A stretch of 64,000 bases of DNA from Agitococcus lubricus (GTDB lineage: Bacteria > Pseudomonadota > Gammaproteobacteria > Pseudomonadales > Moraxellaceae): NCBI RefSeq assembly GCF_003051055.1, contig NZ_QAON01000012.1:54820-118819 (forward strand), given 5' to 3'. The position numbers and the translations under genes were made by a program. Shown one piece after another: positions 8,186-17,820 of the stretch. Below the pieces are notes generated by a model. It worked only from the letters and a program-made list of their open reading frames with translations, was not told where the DNA came from and did no database searches. Within the stretch, counting starts at the first letter, position 1. Each line of letters opens with the position of its first letter.

Positions 8186-9706
8186 CTAAGCGGCAACAGT
8201 TTTTGTTTTGCTTTTGGCTTTGGTTGGTGCGTTAGCTGTATTGCCATACACGACATCGTACTCTGGCAATTTTAAGCTGCTTAAACGTTGTTTAAGCGTG
8301 GCTAATGACCACGGCCATGCCGCGAAGTTACGGCCATTGGCATCTAAGTAATAACTCTTACAACCACCACTATTAAATACGGTAGTTTGCAAGTGTTTCT
8401 GCACTTCTTCATTATGACGACGTAACACTGTGGGTTTAATGGTAAATTTACTAATACCTTTGGCTTTGACTTGTTGTAAGCCATCGACAATATAGTCGAG
8501 TTGGGCTTCGGCTAAACCAATAAATGAATCATAGACCAACACATTTGGGCCAAGCATTAAAAAGGCATTGGGGACATTTTCTAAACTTGTCCCTAAATAG
8601 GCTTCGGGTGAACTGTTTTTCCATAAATCAGACAGGCGTTGGCCATCGGCATTGTGAATTTTTTTACCAATGGGTGGGTGAGATACTTCAAAACCTGTAC
8701 CCCAAATAATCACATCGACTTCATGGCGTTCGCCGTTAGCGGCAACGACAGTATTGCCTTCAATTTTGACTAAACCGTGAGGAATCAAACGGGTATTCGC
8801 CGCTTGCAAAGCAGGGTAGTAATTGTTGGCAAATAAAAGACGTTTACAGCCGACAGTAAAGTTAGGTGTGACATTTTTACGTAATACAGGGTCTTTGATT
8901 TGTAGCTTGAGTAATTGTCTACCTAAAGCATTGACGGGTTTAAGCGCAATTGGGTTGCGTAAACCAAAGTTAATCGCATTTAATGACTTAGCAACACTGT
9001 TACGCCATGTTTGTTGAATTGCAGGATATTTGGCAATAATCGACTTGCCCCAATCGTTCAAATTCATATCTGGTTTGGGTAATACCCACGGTGCGGTACG
9101 TTGAAAAACATACAGTTCTTTGGCTTTAGGTTGAATTTGTGGCACAAACTGAATGGCGGATGCCCCTGTACCAATCACGGCAATACGTTTGCCTGTTAAG
9201 TCATAATCGTGATTCCATTTGGCTGAATGGAACATTTCGCCTGTAAATGTTTCTAAACCTTCCAAACGTGGTGTTTGTGGTTCGGTAATTGGGCCTGTTG
9301 CACACAACAAGGTTTTTGCTAAATATTGACCTTGATTGGTGTCTAAAACCCATAAATGACGACTATCATCCCAAGCGGCATTTTCTAAAGAAGTATTAAA
9401 TTGAATCAACGATTTAATATTGAACTTTTCACTGACTTCTTCTAAATAACTCAAAATTTCGGGCTGTTTAGCAAACAAGTGACTCCATTTGGCACTGGGC
9501 GCAAACGAGTAAGAGTATAAGGCGGAAGGCACATCACAGCCACAACCAGGGTAAGTGTTTTCACGCCATGTACCACCGACACGACTAGCTTTTTCGATGA
9601 TTTTGAAGTTGTTATAGCCAACTTTTTGTAAACGAATCGCGGCAGCAATACCAGAAATACCTGCACCGACAATGAAGGTGTCATAAATATGGGCTTGATT
9701 AGTCAT
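8186..9706 (-). CDS. Flavin-containing monooxygenase, Baeyer-Villiger type
   Basis: A 506-residue FAD/NADPH monooxygenase. It has the FAD motif GAGISG at residues 14-19, the Baeyer-Villiger fingerprint F-x-G-x3-H-x3-W as FTGEMFHSAKW (about residue 150) and the NADPH motif GTGASA about 30 residues later. Such enzymes insert oxygen into ketones; relatives (AlmA-like) are involved in long-chain alkane use in Acinetobacter. The C-terminus is an alanine/lysine-rich tail. It lies 25 bp downstream of an SDR gene that in turn follows a PF10118 hydrolase gene; the three probably form one minus-strand operon for lipid or ketone oxidation. The substrate is inferred only. Confidence 0.88.
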   Translation of the reverse strand: MTNQAHIYDTFIVGAGISGIAAAIRLQKVGYNNFKIIEKASRVGGTWRENTYPGCGCDVPSALYSYSFAPSAKWSHLFAKQPEILSYLEEVSEKFNIKSLIQFNTSLENAAWDDSRHLWVLDTNQGQYLAKTLLCATGPITEPQTPRLEGLETFTGEMFHSAKWNHDYDLTGKRIAVIGTGASAIQFVPQIQPKAKELYVFQRTAPWVLPKPDMNLNDWGKSIIAKYPAIQQTWRNSVAKSLNAINFGLRNPIALKPVNALGRQLLKLQIKDPVLRKNVTPNFTVGCKRLLFANNYYPALQAANTRLIPHGLVKIEGNTVVAANGERHEVDVIIWGTGFEVSHPPIGKKIHNADGQRLSDLWKNSSPEAYLGTSLENVPNAFLMLGPNVLVYDSFIGLAEAQLDYIVDGLQQVKAKGISKFTIKPTVLRRHNEEVQKHLQTTVFNSGGCKSYYLDANGRNFAAWPWSLATLKQRLSSLKLPEYDVVYGNTANAPTKAKSKTKTVAA

Positions 9707-9731
9707 GTTAAGTCTCTAAATCATCAGTGAG

Positions 9732-10562
9732 TTATTTGAAAAACGAATAGGAAAAGCCTAAAAATTTGGTGTACAAATTCGGCGATACCCGTTTCATTAA
9801 CCAAAATAATTTCGCATCTAATTGCGGAATGGTGTACAACTTGCCTTTATCCAAACGATTTAACGTCAGCTTGGCAACGGCTTCACTGGTGGTCATGGCA
9901 AAGTTCATCAAAGCATGGTCAGCTAAGCCCGAATAACGACTGGGAATACGGCCATTTTTGATGATATTTGTTGGTACTAAAGTTGGGCAAAGTACGTTTA
10001 CTTTAATGTCGGATTTTTTTAATTCGGCAAATAAGGTTTCTGATAAAGCCAAAACCCCTGATTTGGTGACGTTATAAGCGGTCATTTCAGGAGCAGCGGT
10101 ATAACCTGCGGCTGAGGCGACGTTAATAATTGCCCCATGTCCAAGTTTTTTAAACTTAGGGACAAAATAATGGCAACCGTGAATCACACCCCATAAATTC
10201 ACGTGTGTCACCCATTGCCAGTCTTCGAGGGATAACTCATCAAATTTACCACCCAAACCCACACCTGCATTGTTAATCACTAAGGTGACTGGGTGTTGCA
10301 TTAACTGTTCGGCTTGTTCAGCTAGGGCAGCAACTTGTTCAGCTTGGCCTACGTCACAGGCAACGGCATAGGCTTTTGCACCGTGTTCGGCTAACAAGGC
10401 AACAGTTTTTTCGGCAGCCGCTAGGTTAATGTCGGCACAAACCACCGTGCCACCGCGTTTGCCTAATTCCAACGCAAAACTTTGACCAATACCACTGCCT
10501 GCACCTGTCACCACGGCATAAGCCTGCTGACTAGGTTTGCTGTTTTTGCTAAATAAGCCCAT
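9732..10562 (-). CDS. Short-chain dehydrogenase/reductase
   Basis: A 276-residue classical SDR. TGAGSGIGQSFA near residue 20 binds NAD(P), NNAGVG near 93 is the structural motif, and the catalytic Ser and YNVTK (Tyr-x3-Lys, about residue 158) are present. The C-terminal 60 residues resemble SDRs that act on long-chain or membrane-associated substrates. It sits between the Baeyer-Villiger monooxygenase (25 bp after it) and the PF10118 hydrolase (before it), so it probably interconverts an alcohol and the ketone used by the monooxygenase. Confidence 0.87.
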   Translation of the reverse strand: MGLFSKNSKPSQQAYAVVTGAGSGIGQSFALELGKRGGTVVCADINLAAAEKTVALLAEHGAKAYAVACDVGQAEQVAALAEQAEQLMQHPVTLVINNAGVGLGGKFDELSLEDWQWVTHVNLWGVIHGCHYFVPKFKKLGHGAIINVASAAGYTAAPEMTAYNVTKSGVLALSETLFAELKKSDIKVNVLCPTLVPTNIIKNGRIPSRYSGLADHALMNFAMTTSEAVAKLTLNRLDKGKLYTIPQLDAKLFWLMKRVSPNLYTKFLGFSYSFFK

Positions 10563-10647
10563 ATATCATTCTCTCTATCAGTTTTAGCCTATTCACCTCC
10601 CAAACCTTGATGGTATAGGGGGTGAAAGGTAATAAAAGTTGTGTTGT

Positions 10648-11613
10648 TTAGGCTGCACGTACAGCAGGGGTAAACTCTTTGACAAAAAATGGAGTCAATG
10701 CACCTATTTCTGGGTCAAATAGTTTCTTTTTGTAGTAGTTTAAGTAGGCCGTTGTATCGTGGTCATTGGGGTGAAAGTCTGGACGGAAATAATCAAAAAT
10801 ATGTCCCATCGTGCTACCAAATACCCCATTTTTTCTGCCAAATAATAAACTAGCACTGGTGCTTGCTTCTTTCCAAAAACTCAAACTGACTAAATTACTC
10901 GGCTTGCGGAAAAAGGGTAGCGCTAACGCACCTAAAGAAACACCGCCTAAAATGGTGACAAATGCAATGGCAAAACCCGAAATACGTAAGGCATAATTGC
11001 CCGATAAAATTTGATAAACGTCATAAGCCACATCTTTATGCTCAGACTCTTCTAACATGTGCCACATCCACAAACCACGCGATTTAACATCATCTGAATA
11101 ATAAAAATGGTCTTCATGTTTCATCATGTATTCAGCAAGCACGGCAGTAAAGTGCTCAATGCCTGCCATCATCGATAATTTGAGCGGTTGTGGAAACTTT
11201 AAGAAAGTGTGTTCAAAAACTTTTTCTGCTAAAAAGCGAAATAGTTTGACAGGCAAATGATGCTCAATCAGCATGTCATTGTATTCATTATGGAATTTAG
11301 AGTGTAACGCTTCTTGTCCAATTAAGGCAGAGACACGTTGTTTTAAGATAGGGTCAGTAATAAAGTCACGGTGATAACGTGCCGTTTCAATAACTAATTC
11401 TTCGCCATAGGTTAAAAAAATGGAAAGGGCATAAAAGTAAGCGCTTGCCCATTCCTTTTGTAAATAAAATTTATTATCAAAATCTTTGGCATCAAAATTA
11501 AAATTGAAATGGCGAATTGGCATGGTACCAGTACTGACATAGTCAGAGATTTTGATGTGCTTACGTAGTGGAAATTTTTTGAGAGTGGCATTCTTTAAAC
11601 TAGTTACAATCAT
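10648..11613 (-). CDS. Predicted metal-dependent hydrolase, PF10118 family
   Basis: A 321-residue protein resembling the PF10118 (COG3687) 'predicted metal-dependent hydrolase' family. Histidines and acids are spaced as in a di-metal helical bundle: IGQEALHSKFHNEYN, GIEHFTAVLAEYMMKHEDHFYY and MLEESEHKDVAYDVY. A hydrophobic segment (about residues 213-235) may be membrane associated. It is the first gene of the minus-strand group with the SDR and the monooxygenase. In several actinobacteria and gammaproteobacteria such trios occur together, but the reaction is not established. Confidence 0.75.
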   Translation of the reverse strand: MIVTSLKNATLKKFPLRKHIKISDYVSTGTMPIRHFNFNFDAKDFDNKFYLQKEWASAYFYALSIFLTYGEELVIETARYHRDFITDPILKQRVSALIGQEALHSKFHNEYNDMLIEHHLPVKLFRFLAEKVFEHTFLKFPQPLKLSMMAGIEHFTAVLAEYMMKHEDHFYYSDDVKSRGLWMWHMLEESEHKDVAYDVYQILSGNYALRISGFAIAFVTILGGVSLGALALPFFRKPSNLVSLSFWKEASTSASLLFGRKNGVFGSTMGHIFDYFRPDFHPNDHDTTAYLNYYKKKLFDPEIGALTPFFVKEFTPAVRAA

Positions 11614-11786
11614 GATGGATACCTTTATCCGGATAACGATGTATAAATGCTCTCAAGCCTTGAGCGATAATGACGGCACTCCTTGCAGGCAGTCTGGCAA
11701 TCTGAACATGGAGTGAGTGGCGGTTAAGCCAAGATGTGGTTACAACTTCAAGACTATTAAATTACATTACGAGCGTACGGTAAAAG

Positions 11787-11821
11787 GTGATTTCGGGACA
11801 AAAATATGTGATTTGGGGACA
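11787..11821. promoter_or_regulatory. Two 14-bp direct repeats at 21-bp spacing
   Basis: GTGATTTCGGGACA (11787-11800) and GTGATTTGGGGACA (11808-11821) differ at one base and begin 21 bp apart, two helical turns. They lie in the divergent gap between the hydrolase operon (start 11613, minus) and the RND operon (start 11995, plus). This is the usual geometry of paired activator sites, for instance AraC-type. Apart from this and the palindrome at 11971, I see nothing else in 11614-11994. Confidence 0.45.
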
Positions 11822-11970
11822 GAATGAGGAAATTATTATGTTTCATGCAGATGGTAGTGCCGCTATATTTTATGCAAGCAATATTTATAATCACTCCGCT
11901 TTCATCCCAATAGTTGACTAAATCTATCAGGTTTTAAGTTTCTTTTAAGCTATCACAGCTAGTATGACCT

Positions 11971-11989
11971 CCAAATTTCATAAATTTGG
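11971..11989. promoter_or_regulatory. Perfect palindrome at the start of the RND operon
   Basis: CCAAATTTCATAAATTTGG has 8-bp perfect arms around CAT and ends 5 bases before the ATG at 11995. Its position over the ribosome-binding region suggests either an operator for a repressor or an mRNA hairpin that shields the start of the metal-efflux operon. Confidence 0.5.
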
Positions 11990-11994
11990 ATGTT

Positions 11995-13080
11995 ATGATG
12001 CGTGTTCACAAGCAAATTTTAGCCTGTTTTTTGTTAGGCCATAGTGTAATAGGTACAGTGGCCTTTGCCGAAACCATTAATTTTAGCCCTACACAACTTA
12101 GCCAAGCCAAAATTACCACCACCAAACTGCTGCCTGCTACACAAGCACACAGCAATTTGACCTTGAATGGTCAAGCGGTTTGGTCAAGCCAAGCACAAAG
12201 CACCATTGCTGCGCCTGTCTCGGGCATTATTCAACAACTCAGTATTGAAAATTTACAAACCATTAGTGCAGGGCAAACCATAGCCACCTTGCATAGCCCA
12301 CAACTGTTAACGTGGCAAAGCGAGTTGTTACAAGCCCAAGCTCAACGTGATCTCGCTGCTCAACATCTACAACGTGAACAACAATTATTTAACGAAGGCA
12401 TTATTGCCGAAAAGCGCATTTTTGAAGCGCGTAATGCCTTAACCATGGCGGATGTGAGTCTTAAACAAAAACAACAACTGATGCAGTTAGTCGGCAAAGT
12501 TGCTGGTAAACAACTAGACCCACAATTAACCATTAAAGCGAATCAAAGTGGGGTAGTGAGTGAAGTTTTAGTCAGTCAAGGTCAACAAGTTGAAGCAGGT
12601 ACGCCTTTAGTAAAATTGGTGCGTAATGGTCAATTATGGTTGCAATTACAAGCTACGCCAGCTCAAGCCCAACAAATTCGTGTCGGTAATGCGGTGCAAG
12701 TGGCAGGCTGTGCCACAGGCCAAGTCAAAAGTTTAGCCAATGGTTTAACCGCCAATACCCAAACCCGTATTATTCAGGTGTCAGTGCCACAAGCACAACA
12801 ATGCCTACAACCGTTGCAGTATGTCAGCGCCCAAGTTTTGGCTCAGTCAAGCAATAGCCAAGGTTGGACAGTACCTAGCCAAGCTCTCGTTAAACAAAAT
12901 AATCAATGGTATGTGTTTAAACAAACGGCACAGGGTTTCGAGCCAATCGCCGTCAACATATTGAGCCAAAGCAATAAGCAAACGCTGATTGATGGTCAAG
13001 CTCTACAAGCCAATATGCCGATTGCGATCACAGGTTTGGTGCAAATTAAAGCCGCATGGTCGGGCATGGGTGGGGAATAA
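11995..13080 (+). CDS. Heavy-metal RND efflux periplasmic adaptor (CusB/CzcB type)
   Basis: A membrane-fusion protein of about 361 residues with a signal peptide ending in VAFAE. It has the usual barrel-sandwich, coiled-coil (AQRDLAAQHLQREQQLFNEGIIAEKRIFEARNAL, about residues 115-150) and beta-barrel order. It links the inner-membrane pump to the outer-membrane channel. It is first in an operon with the RND pump (3 bp apart), a DUF3240 protein and a TolC-like channel. The reading frame opens at a TTG (11986), but the ATGs at 11995 and 11998 are better starts. The metal specificity cannot be told. A perfect palindrome overlaps the start region. Confidence 0.85.
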   Translation: MMRVHKQILACFLLGHSVIGTVAFAETINFSPTQLSQAKITTTKLLPATQAHSNLTLNGQAVWSSQAQSTIAAPVSGIIQQLSIENLQTISAGQTIATLHSPQLLTWQSELLQAQAQRDLAAQHLQREQQLFNEGIIAEKRIFEARNALTMADVSLKQKQQLMQLVGKVAGKQLDPQLTIKANQSGVVSEVLVSQGQQVEAGTPLVKLVRNGQLWLQLQATPAQAQQIRVGNAVQVAGCATGQVKSLANGLTANTQTRIIQVSVPQAQQCLQPLQYVSAQVLAQSSNSQGWTVPSQALVKQNNQWYVFKQTAQGFEPIAVNILSQSNKQTLIDGQALQANMPIAITGLVQIKAAWSGMGGE

Positions 13081-13083
13081 ACC

Positions 13084-16000
13084 ATGTTAAACCGTTTGAT
13101 TGCTTTTGCCTTAGCACAACGTGTGCTGATTATCTTGCTCAGTGTCGCATTGTTAATTTCGGGTTATTTTGCGTTTAGTAAATTGCCAATTGATGCTTTT
13201 CCTGATGTCTCCAGCACCCAAGTACAAATTATTATGAAAGCCGCAGGCATGACACCCGAAGAAGTGGAAAGTCGTATTGTTGCCCCCATCGAACAAGAGT
13301 TATTAGGCATTCCTCATCAAAGCATGTTGCGTTCACAATCAAAATACGCGATTGCGGTGATTACCTTAGATTTTGCCGAAGGTACAGACCCTTATTGGGC
13401 GCGACAACAAGTCAATGAACGTTTAGCAGGGGTAATGGATGTTTTACCCAGCAATGCCAGTGGTGGTATTGCGCCAATGACCACACCGTTGGGCGAAATG
13501 TTTATGTTTACCGTTGAAGGTGATTTATCGCCAATGGATAAACGCCAATTATTAGAACGCGTGATTAGACCTCGCTTGCGTGGCATTGAGGGGGTTGCCG
13601 ATGTTAATAGCTTGGGCGGTTATGTGAAAACCTTTGAGGTAACACCGAATCTCACCGCTTTAGCGGCGCGTGGTGTGAGCTTGGCACAATTACAAATGGC
13701 GATTGAGGCCAATCATCGTAGTGATGGTGCAGGCCGTTTGGTGCAACACGAAGAGTCGATTTTAGTGCGCAGTGATAGCCGTATTCGCAGTATAGACGAA
13801 CTCAAACAATTATTAGTGGCGAGTGTTAACGGTGTGCCGATTTTTGTCGCTGATGTTGCTGAGGTTAAGATTGGTAGTTTAACGCGTTATGGTGCAGTCA
13901 CCCAAAATGGTCAAGGTGAAGCTGTCGAAGGCATTGTTTTGGGCTTACGTGGCGCAAATGCCCGTTTATTGGTCAGTGAAGTCCGTCATCAACTGCAAGA
14001 AATTGAAGCCAGTTTGCCCAAAGGGGTGACCTTAAAACCGTTTTATGATCGTGGCGATTTGGTCAATCGTGCGATTCATACCGTCACCAAATCTTTAGCC
14101 GAAGCGATTGTCTTGGTGTTAGTGTTGTTGATGTTGTTTTTAGGCAATTTACGCGCAGCTTTAGTGGTGGCGGTGATTTTGCCATTATCGGCATTAGGCA
14201 CGTTTTTGTTGATGCGTTATTTTGGTTTATCGGCCAATTTAATGTCGCTGGGTGGTTTGGCGATTGCCATTGGTTTATTGGTCGATGCGGCTGTGGTGGT
14301 GGTAGAAAACATCGAAGCGCATCAAGCCGAGATTATCGAAAAGAAACAACAAGCGATGCTGCCAGCTTTGCATGTGATTTATCGTGCGGTGCAAGAAGTG
14401 GCTGTGCCTGTTAGCGCAGGCATGGTGATTATCATGTTGGTATTTTTACCCTTACTCACGTTACAAGGTTTAGAAGGGAAGTTATTTGCACCTGTAGCCT
14501 TAACCATTGTCTTTGCCTTGTCTGCGTCGTTGTTGTTGTCCTTAACCGTGATTCCTGTGTTGGCTTCTTTTGTGTTAAAGGCTCAAGTTCATCATACGCC
14601 GTGGCTAGTTGCACGTTTAGAAGCGGGTTATCAACGTTTGCTGGACTGGTCGTTTGTGCATAGCAAATGGGTTTATACAGGAGCAGCACTCGCTTTAGTT
14701 GGCGCATTAGCCTTGTTTCCGTTTATTGGTAAATCGTTTATGCCAACCATGGATGAAGGCGACATTATTATGCAATTGGAAAAACTGCCATCCATTCAAC
14801 TGAATAGCTCAACAGCCATCGATTTAGATGTACAACAACGTATTTTAGCCAAAGTGCCTGATATTCAACGTATTGTCGCCAGAACAGGCTCAGATGAATT
14901 GGGTTTAGACCCCATGGGTTTAAATGAAACTGACACCTTTTTGGTGTTAAAACCCAAAGAGCAATGGCAAGCCAAAAATAAAGAACAAATCATTGACCAA
15001 GTGCGTGCAGTGATTGCTGATGTCGCAGGGGTAAATTTTAGTTTTACCCAACCCATTGAAATGCGTACCTCAGAAATGTTGTCAGGGGTGCGTGGTGATT
15101 TGGCGGTTAAAGTGTATGGCTCAGACTTGGCCGAGCTAAGCCAAATTGCTGAGCAAATTGCCAACATTTTACAAGGCATTCAGGGCAGCGAAGACGTAAT
15201 GACCTTAGAAAATTCGGGTGTGCAATATTTACAAGTCCAAATTGACCGTGTGGCCGCAGGTCGGGTGGGTTTAAGCAGTGAAGACATTCAGGCGATGTTA
15301 AGAACCTTAGTCGAAGGACAAACCATTAGCAGTGTTTTAGAGCAAGGCAAACCCACCCCGTTAGTGATGAGAGGTGCAGAGGCCCTGCGTTTATCCACCG
15401 AAACCTTTAGTCAACTGCAACTGCCTTTAGCCAATGGCCAAAGCATTGCGTTGTCCTCAGTGGCCAAGTTAGTAGCTGATGAAGGTGTAGTCAAAATTGA
15501 GCGTGAAAATGCCTCACGGATGTCAGTGATTCGCGCCAATGTCAAAGGCCGTGACTTGGTGGGTTTTGTCGACGAAGCCAAAGCCAAAGTCCAACAACAG
15601 ATTAAATTACCTGTTGGTTATCGTTTGGCATGGGGTGGACAATTTGAAAATCAACAACGTGCCGCCGCACGGTTAATGACGGTGATTCCTGCCGCCTTAG
15701 CGATGATATTTTTCTTATTATTTGCCACCTTAGGCTCAGTACGCCAAGCCGCCTTAGTGTTCGTCAATATTCCTTTTGCCTTGATTGGTGGCGTAGTGGC
15801 TTTAGCGATCACAGGACAATATTTGTCTGTGCCTGCCTCAGTGGGTTTTATTGCCTTAATGGGCATTGCCGTACTCAATGGCTTGGTGATGATTGGTTAT
15901 TTTAATCAATTATTGGCGCGTGGTTTAGACGTCGCTACTGTGGTTAAACAAGGAGCTATGCGCCGTTTACGGCCTGTGATGATGACCGCTAGCATCGCTG

Positions 16001-16155
16001 CTTTTGGTTTAGTGCCGTTGTTATTTGCCACAGGGCCGGGTTCGGAAATTCAACAACCTTTAGCGGTGGTGGTGATTGGCGGATTAGTCAGTTGTACCTT
16101 ATTAACCTTGGTGTTGTTGCCTAATTTATTTCGTCGCTTTGGCGTGGAGCGTTAA
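13084..16155 (+). CDS. Heavy-metal efflux RND permease (CusA/CzcA family)
   Basis: A 1023-residue proton-driven inner-membrane pump with twelve membrane helices and two large periplasmic domains. The N-terminus is typical (LPIDAFPDVSSTQVQI). The helix-4 motif AIGLLVDAAVVVVEN has one Asp and one Glu, the heavy-metal (HME) pattern, in place of the adjacent Asp pair found in drug pumps; the first Asp of CzcA (DFG) is replaced by AIG, as in CusA and other non-CzcA HME proteins. PTMDEGDIIMQLEK is another HME hallmark. The operon order is adaptor, pump, DUF3240, outer-membrane channel. It presumably exports a divalent or monovalent metal; which one cannot be decided. Confidence 0.9.
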   Translation: MLNRLIAFALAQRVLIILLSVALLISGYFAFSKLPIDAFPDVSSTQVQIIMKAAGMTPEEVESRIVAPIEQELLGIPHQSMLRSQSKYAIAVITLDFAEGTDPYWARQQVNERLAGVMDVLPSNASGGIAPMTTPLGEMFMFTVEGDLSPMDKRQLLERVIRPRLRGIEGVADVNSLGGYVKTFEVTPNLTALAARGVSLAQLQMAIEANHRSDGAGRLVQHEESILVRSDSRIRSIDELKQLLVASVNGVPIFVADVAEVKIGSLTRYGAVTQNGQGEAVEGIVLGLRGANARLLVSEVRHQLQEIEASLPKGVTLKPFYDRGDLVNRAIHTVTKSLAEAIVLVLVLLMLFLGNLRAALVVAVILPLSALGTFLLMRYFGLSANLMSLGGLAIAIGLLVDAAVVVVENIEAHQAEIIEKKQQAMLPALHVIYRAVQEVAVPVSAGMVIIMLVFLPLLTLQGLEGKLFAPVALTIVFALSASLLLSLTVIPVLASFVLKAQVHHTPWLVARLEAGYQRLLDWSFVHSKWVYTGAALALVGALALFPFIGKSFMPTMDEGDIIMQLEKLPSIQLNSSTAIDLDVQQRILAKVPDIQRIVARTGSDELGLDPMGLNETDTFLVLKPKEQWQAKNKEQIIDQVRAVIADVAGVNFSFTQPIEMRTSEMLSGVRGDLAVKVYGSDLAELSQIAEQIANILQGIQGSEDVMTLENSGVQYLQVQIDRVAAGRVGLSSEDIQAMLRTLVEGQTISSVLEQGKPTPLVMRGAEALRLSTETFSQLQLPLANGQSIALSSVAKLVADEGVVKIERENASRMSVIRANVKGRDLVGFVDEAKAKVQQQIKLPVGYRLAWGGQFENQQRAAARLMTVIPAALAMIFFLLFATLGSVRQAALVFVNIPFALIGGVVALAITGQYLSVPASVGFIALMGIAVLNGLVMIGYFNQLLARGLDVATVVKQGAMRRLRPVMMTASIAAFGLVPLLFATGPGSEIQQPLAVVVIGGLVSCTLLTLVLLPNLFRRFGVER

Positions 16156-16157
16156 TC

Positions 16158-16472
16158 ATGAATCAGCAAGTGTTATTACAACTGAACATTAGCGCGCGGA
16201 TTCGTGCCGAATTTTTAGATCATTTACGCTTAGTGCCACACTTAGTCTCGGGTTGTACCATTGTCGATGCAGCAGGTTTTGGTGCACAACAACACTATGG
16301 TTCAGCCTTAGAAAAAGTCTTAGGTCAAACCCAACGACAATTGGTGATGATGGTATTAGCCCAAGACAATGTGTCTGCGGTATTAGCCCATATTCGTCAA
16401 CAATTTATCTCGCCTGATATTCAATATTGGTTAACACCTGTGTTGGCGAATGGCCGTTTGAGTGAGGTCTAA
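16158..16472 (+). CDS. DUF3240 family protein of the metal RND operon
   Basis: A 104-residue cytoplasmic protein that resembles DUF3240 proteins, which are almost always encoded beside CzcA/CusA-type pumps. The PII/CutA-like pattern is seen in the order beta-alpha-beta with the segment LVMMVLAQDNVSAVLAHIRQQF. It starts 2 bp after the pump stop and ends just ahead of the channel gene, so it is translationally coupled. A sensing or regulatory role for the pump is an inference. Confidence 0.75.
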   Translation: MNQQVLLQLNISARIRAEFLDHLRLVPHLVSGCTIVDAAGFGAQQHYGSALEKVLGQTQRQLVMMVLAQDNVSAVLAHIRQQFISPDIQYWLTPVLANGRLSEV

Positions 16473-16473
16473 G

Positions 16474-17721
16474 ATGAAAAAAATACTTTTGCTGAGTGCT
16501 TTGTTGCCGAATGTGATGTGGGCGCAAGTGGAGATGCCATTTAGTGCTTTATTACCGCCCGAAAATGAGGTGCGTCAAAGTCTAGAGCAACATCCGATGG
16601 TACAAGCCAATCAAGCAACCATGGACTATGAACGAGCTAATGCCCAGCGTTTAATTCAGGGTGAAGACCCTTGGCAAGCAAGGTTTGCCTTACAACAACG
16701 CCGTAATAATCAAGCTAATTTAAATAGTGTAGAACAAACTATGGGTTTAGAAAAACGTCTACGTTTGCCCAGCAAAGTAGCGATGGATAAACAACTGGCA
16801 CAAACGGCACTAAGCATCGCTCAGCTCAGTCGTGGTGATGCGTGGCACGAAGCAGCAAAAATATTATTGGCTGATTGGTTTGCGGTTAGCAAAGCGCAAG
16901 CGAATTTACAACGTATAGATGAGCAATTAGCCTTATTAGATAAACAGTTAGCAGTGATTAATAAACGCATTAGTGCAGGTGATGCACCTCGTTTAGAGCG
17001 ACTATTGGTTGAGCAAGAGCGGGCAAAGTTGGCCTTGCAACGTCAACAGCAACACGCCGAATTAGCACAACAACAGTTAAATTTACAGCGTTATTATCGT
17101 GGCCAACCGTTAAGCCATATAGATTTAAGTCAAATACCCAGTCAATTAAATTTGGGCGATGAGCAAACATGGATTAAACAAGTGTTAGCCGCAAACCACG
17201 AATTAGAACTGGCCGAAGAGCATAGTAAACGTCAGGATTTACATGCACAGCGTGTGGCTTTAGAAAAAAAACCTGACCCCACATTAGGGATTACTTATAG
17301 CCGTGAGCAAGCTGGCCAAGAAAATATTATCGGCTTAAGTGTCAGTGTGCCGTTGTTTAATCCTGCGCTTAAATCCTTAGTGAATATGGCACAAGCTCAA
17401 GCCAGTCAAGCCCATTATCAACAACAACAAACGGCACAACGTTTGACACAAGAAACCAAACAACGCTTATTGAGTTTGTCGGCAGCACAACAGCAACTAC
17501 AACAGGCACAAGACTTAGTCACACAGCAACAAGCCAATAGTCAGTTATTTGTTAAAGCCTATCAGTTGGGCGAAGTGAGTATTAATGATTGGCTGTTAAG
17601 TATGCGTCAGTATGTCGAGGCCTGTCAGCAACGTGATTTGCTAAAATTAAGTTTGGCCGAAGATTACAGCCGATTATTGGTTGATAGTCATTTGTTGTGG
17701 GGGTTAGCCGAGAATGAATGA
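16474..17721 (+). CDS. TolC-family outer-membrane channel of the metal efflux system
   Basis: A protein of about 415 residues with a signal peptide (MKKILLLSALLPNVMWAQ). Two coiled-coil halves rich in Gln and Ala (about residues 115-215 and 300-385) are typical of outer membrane efflux proteins of the CusC/CzcC kind. The frame opens at a GTG 12 bases upstream, but the ATG at 16474 has GAGG 6-7 bases ahead and begins the signal peptide. It is the last gene of the operon and completes the tripartite pump. Confidence 0.85.
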   Translation: MKKILLLSALLPNVMWAQVEMPFSALLPPENEVRQSLEQHPMVQANQATMDYERANAQRLIQGEDPWQARFALQQRRNNQANLNSVEQTMGLEKRLRLPSKVAMDKQLAQTALSIAQLSRGDAWHEAAKILLADWFAVSKAQANLQRIDEQLALLDKQLAVINKRISAGDAPRLERLLVEQERAKLALQRQQQHAELAQQQLNLQRYYRGQPLSHIDLSQIPSQLNLGDEQTWIKQVLAANHELELAEEHSKRQDLHAQRVALEKKPDPTLGITYSREQAGQENIIGLSVSVPLFNPALKSLVNMAQAQASQAHYQQQQTAQRLTQETKQRLLSLSAAQQQLQQAQDLVTQQQANSQLFVKAYQLGEVSINDWLLSMRQYVEACQQRDLLKLSLAEDYSRLLVDSHLLWGLAENE

Positions 17722-17820
17722 GCAAGAGAGAATATAGCAATTAAACCATCCCAAGAGGCGTGCGCTTACTAGCATCAAAGTCTTGACTTTATGGAAGAAC
17801 ACGCTCGCATTTTTATTTTA

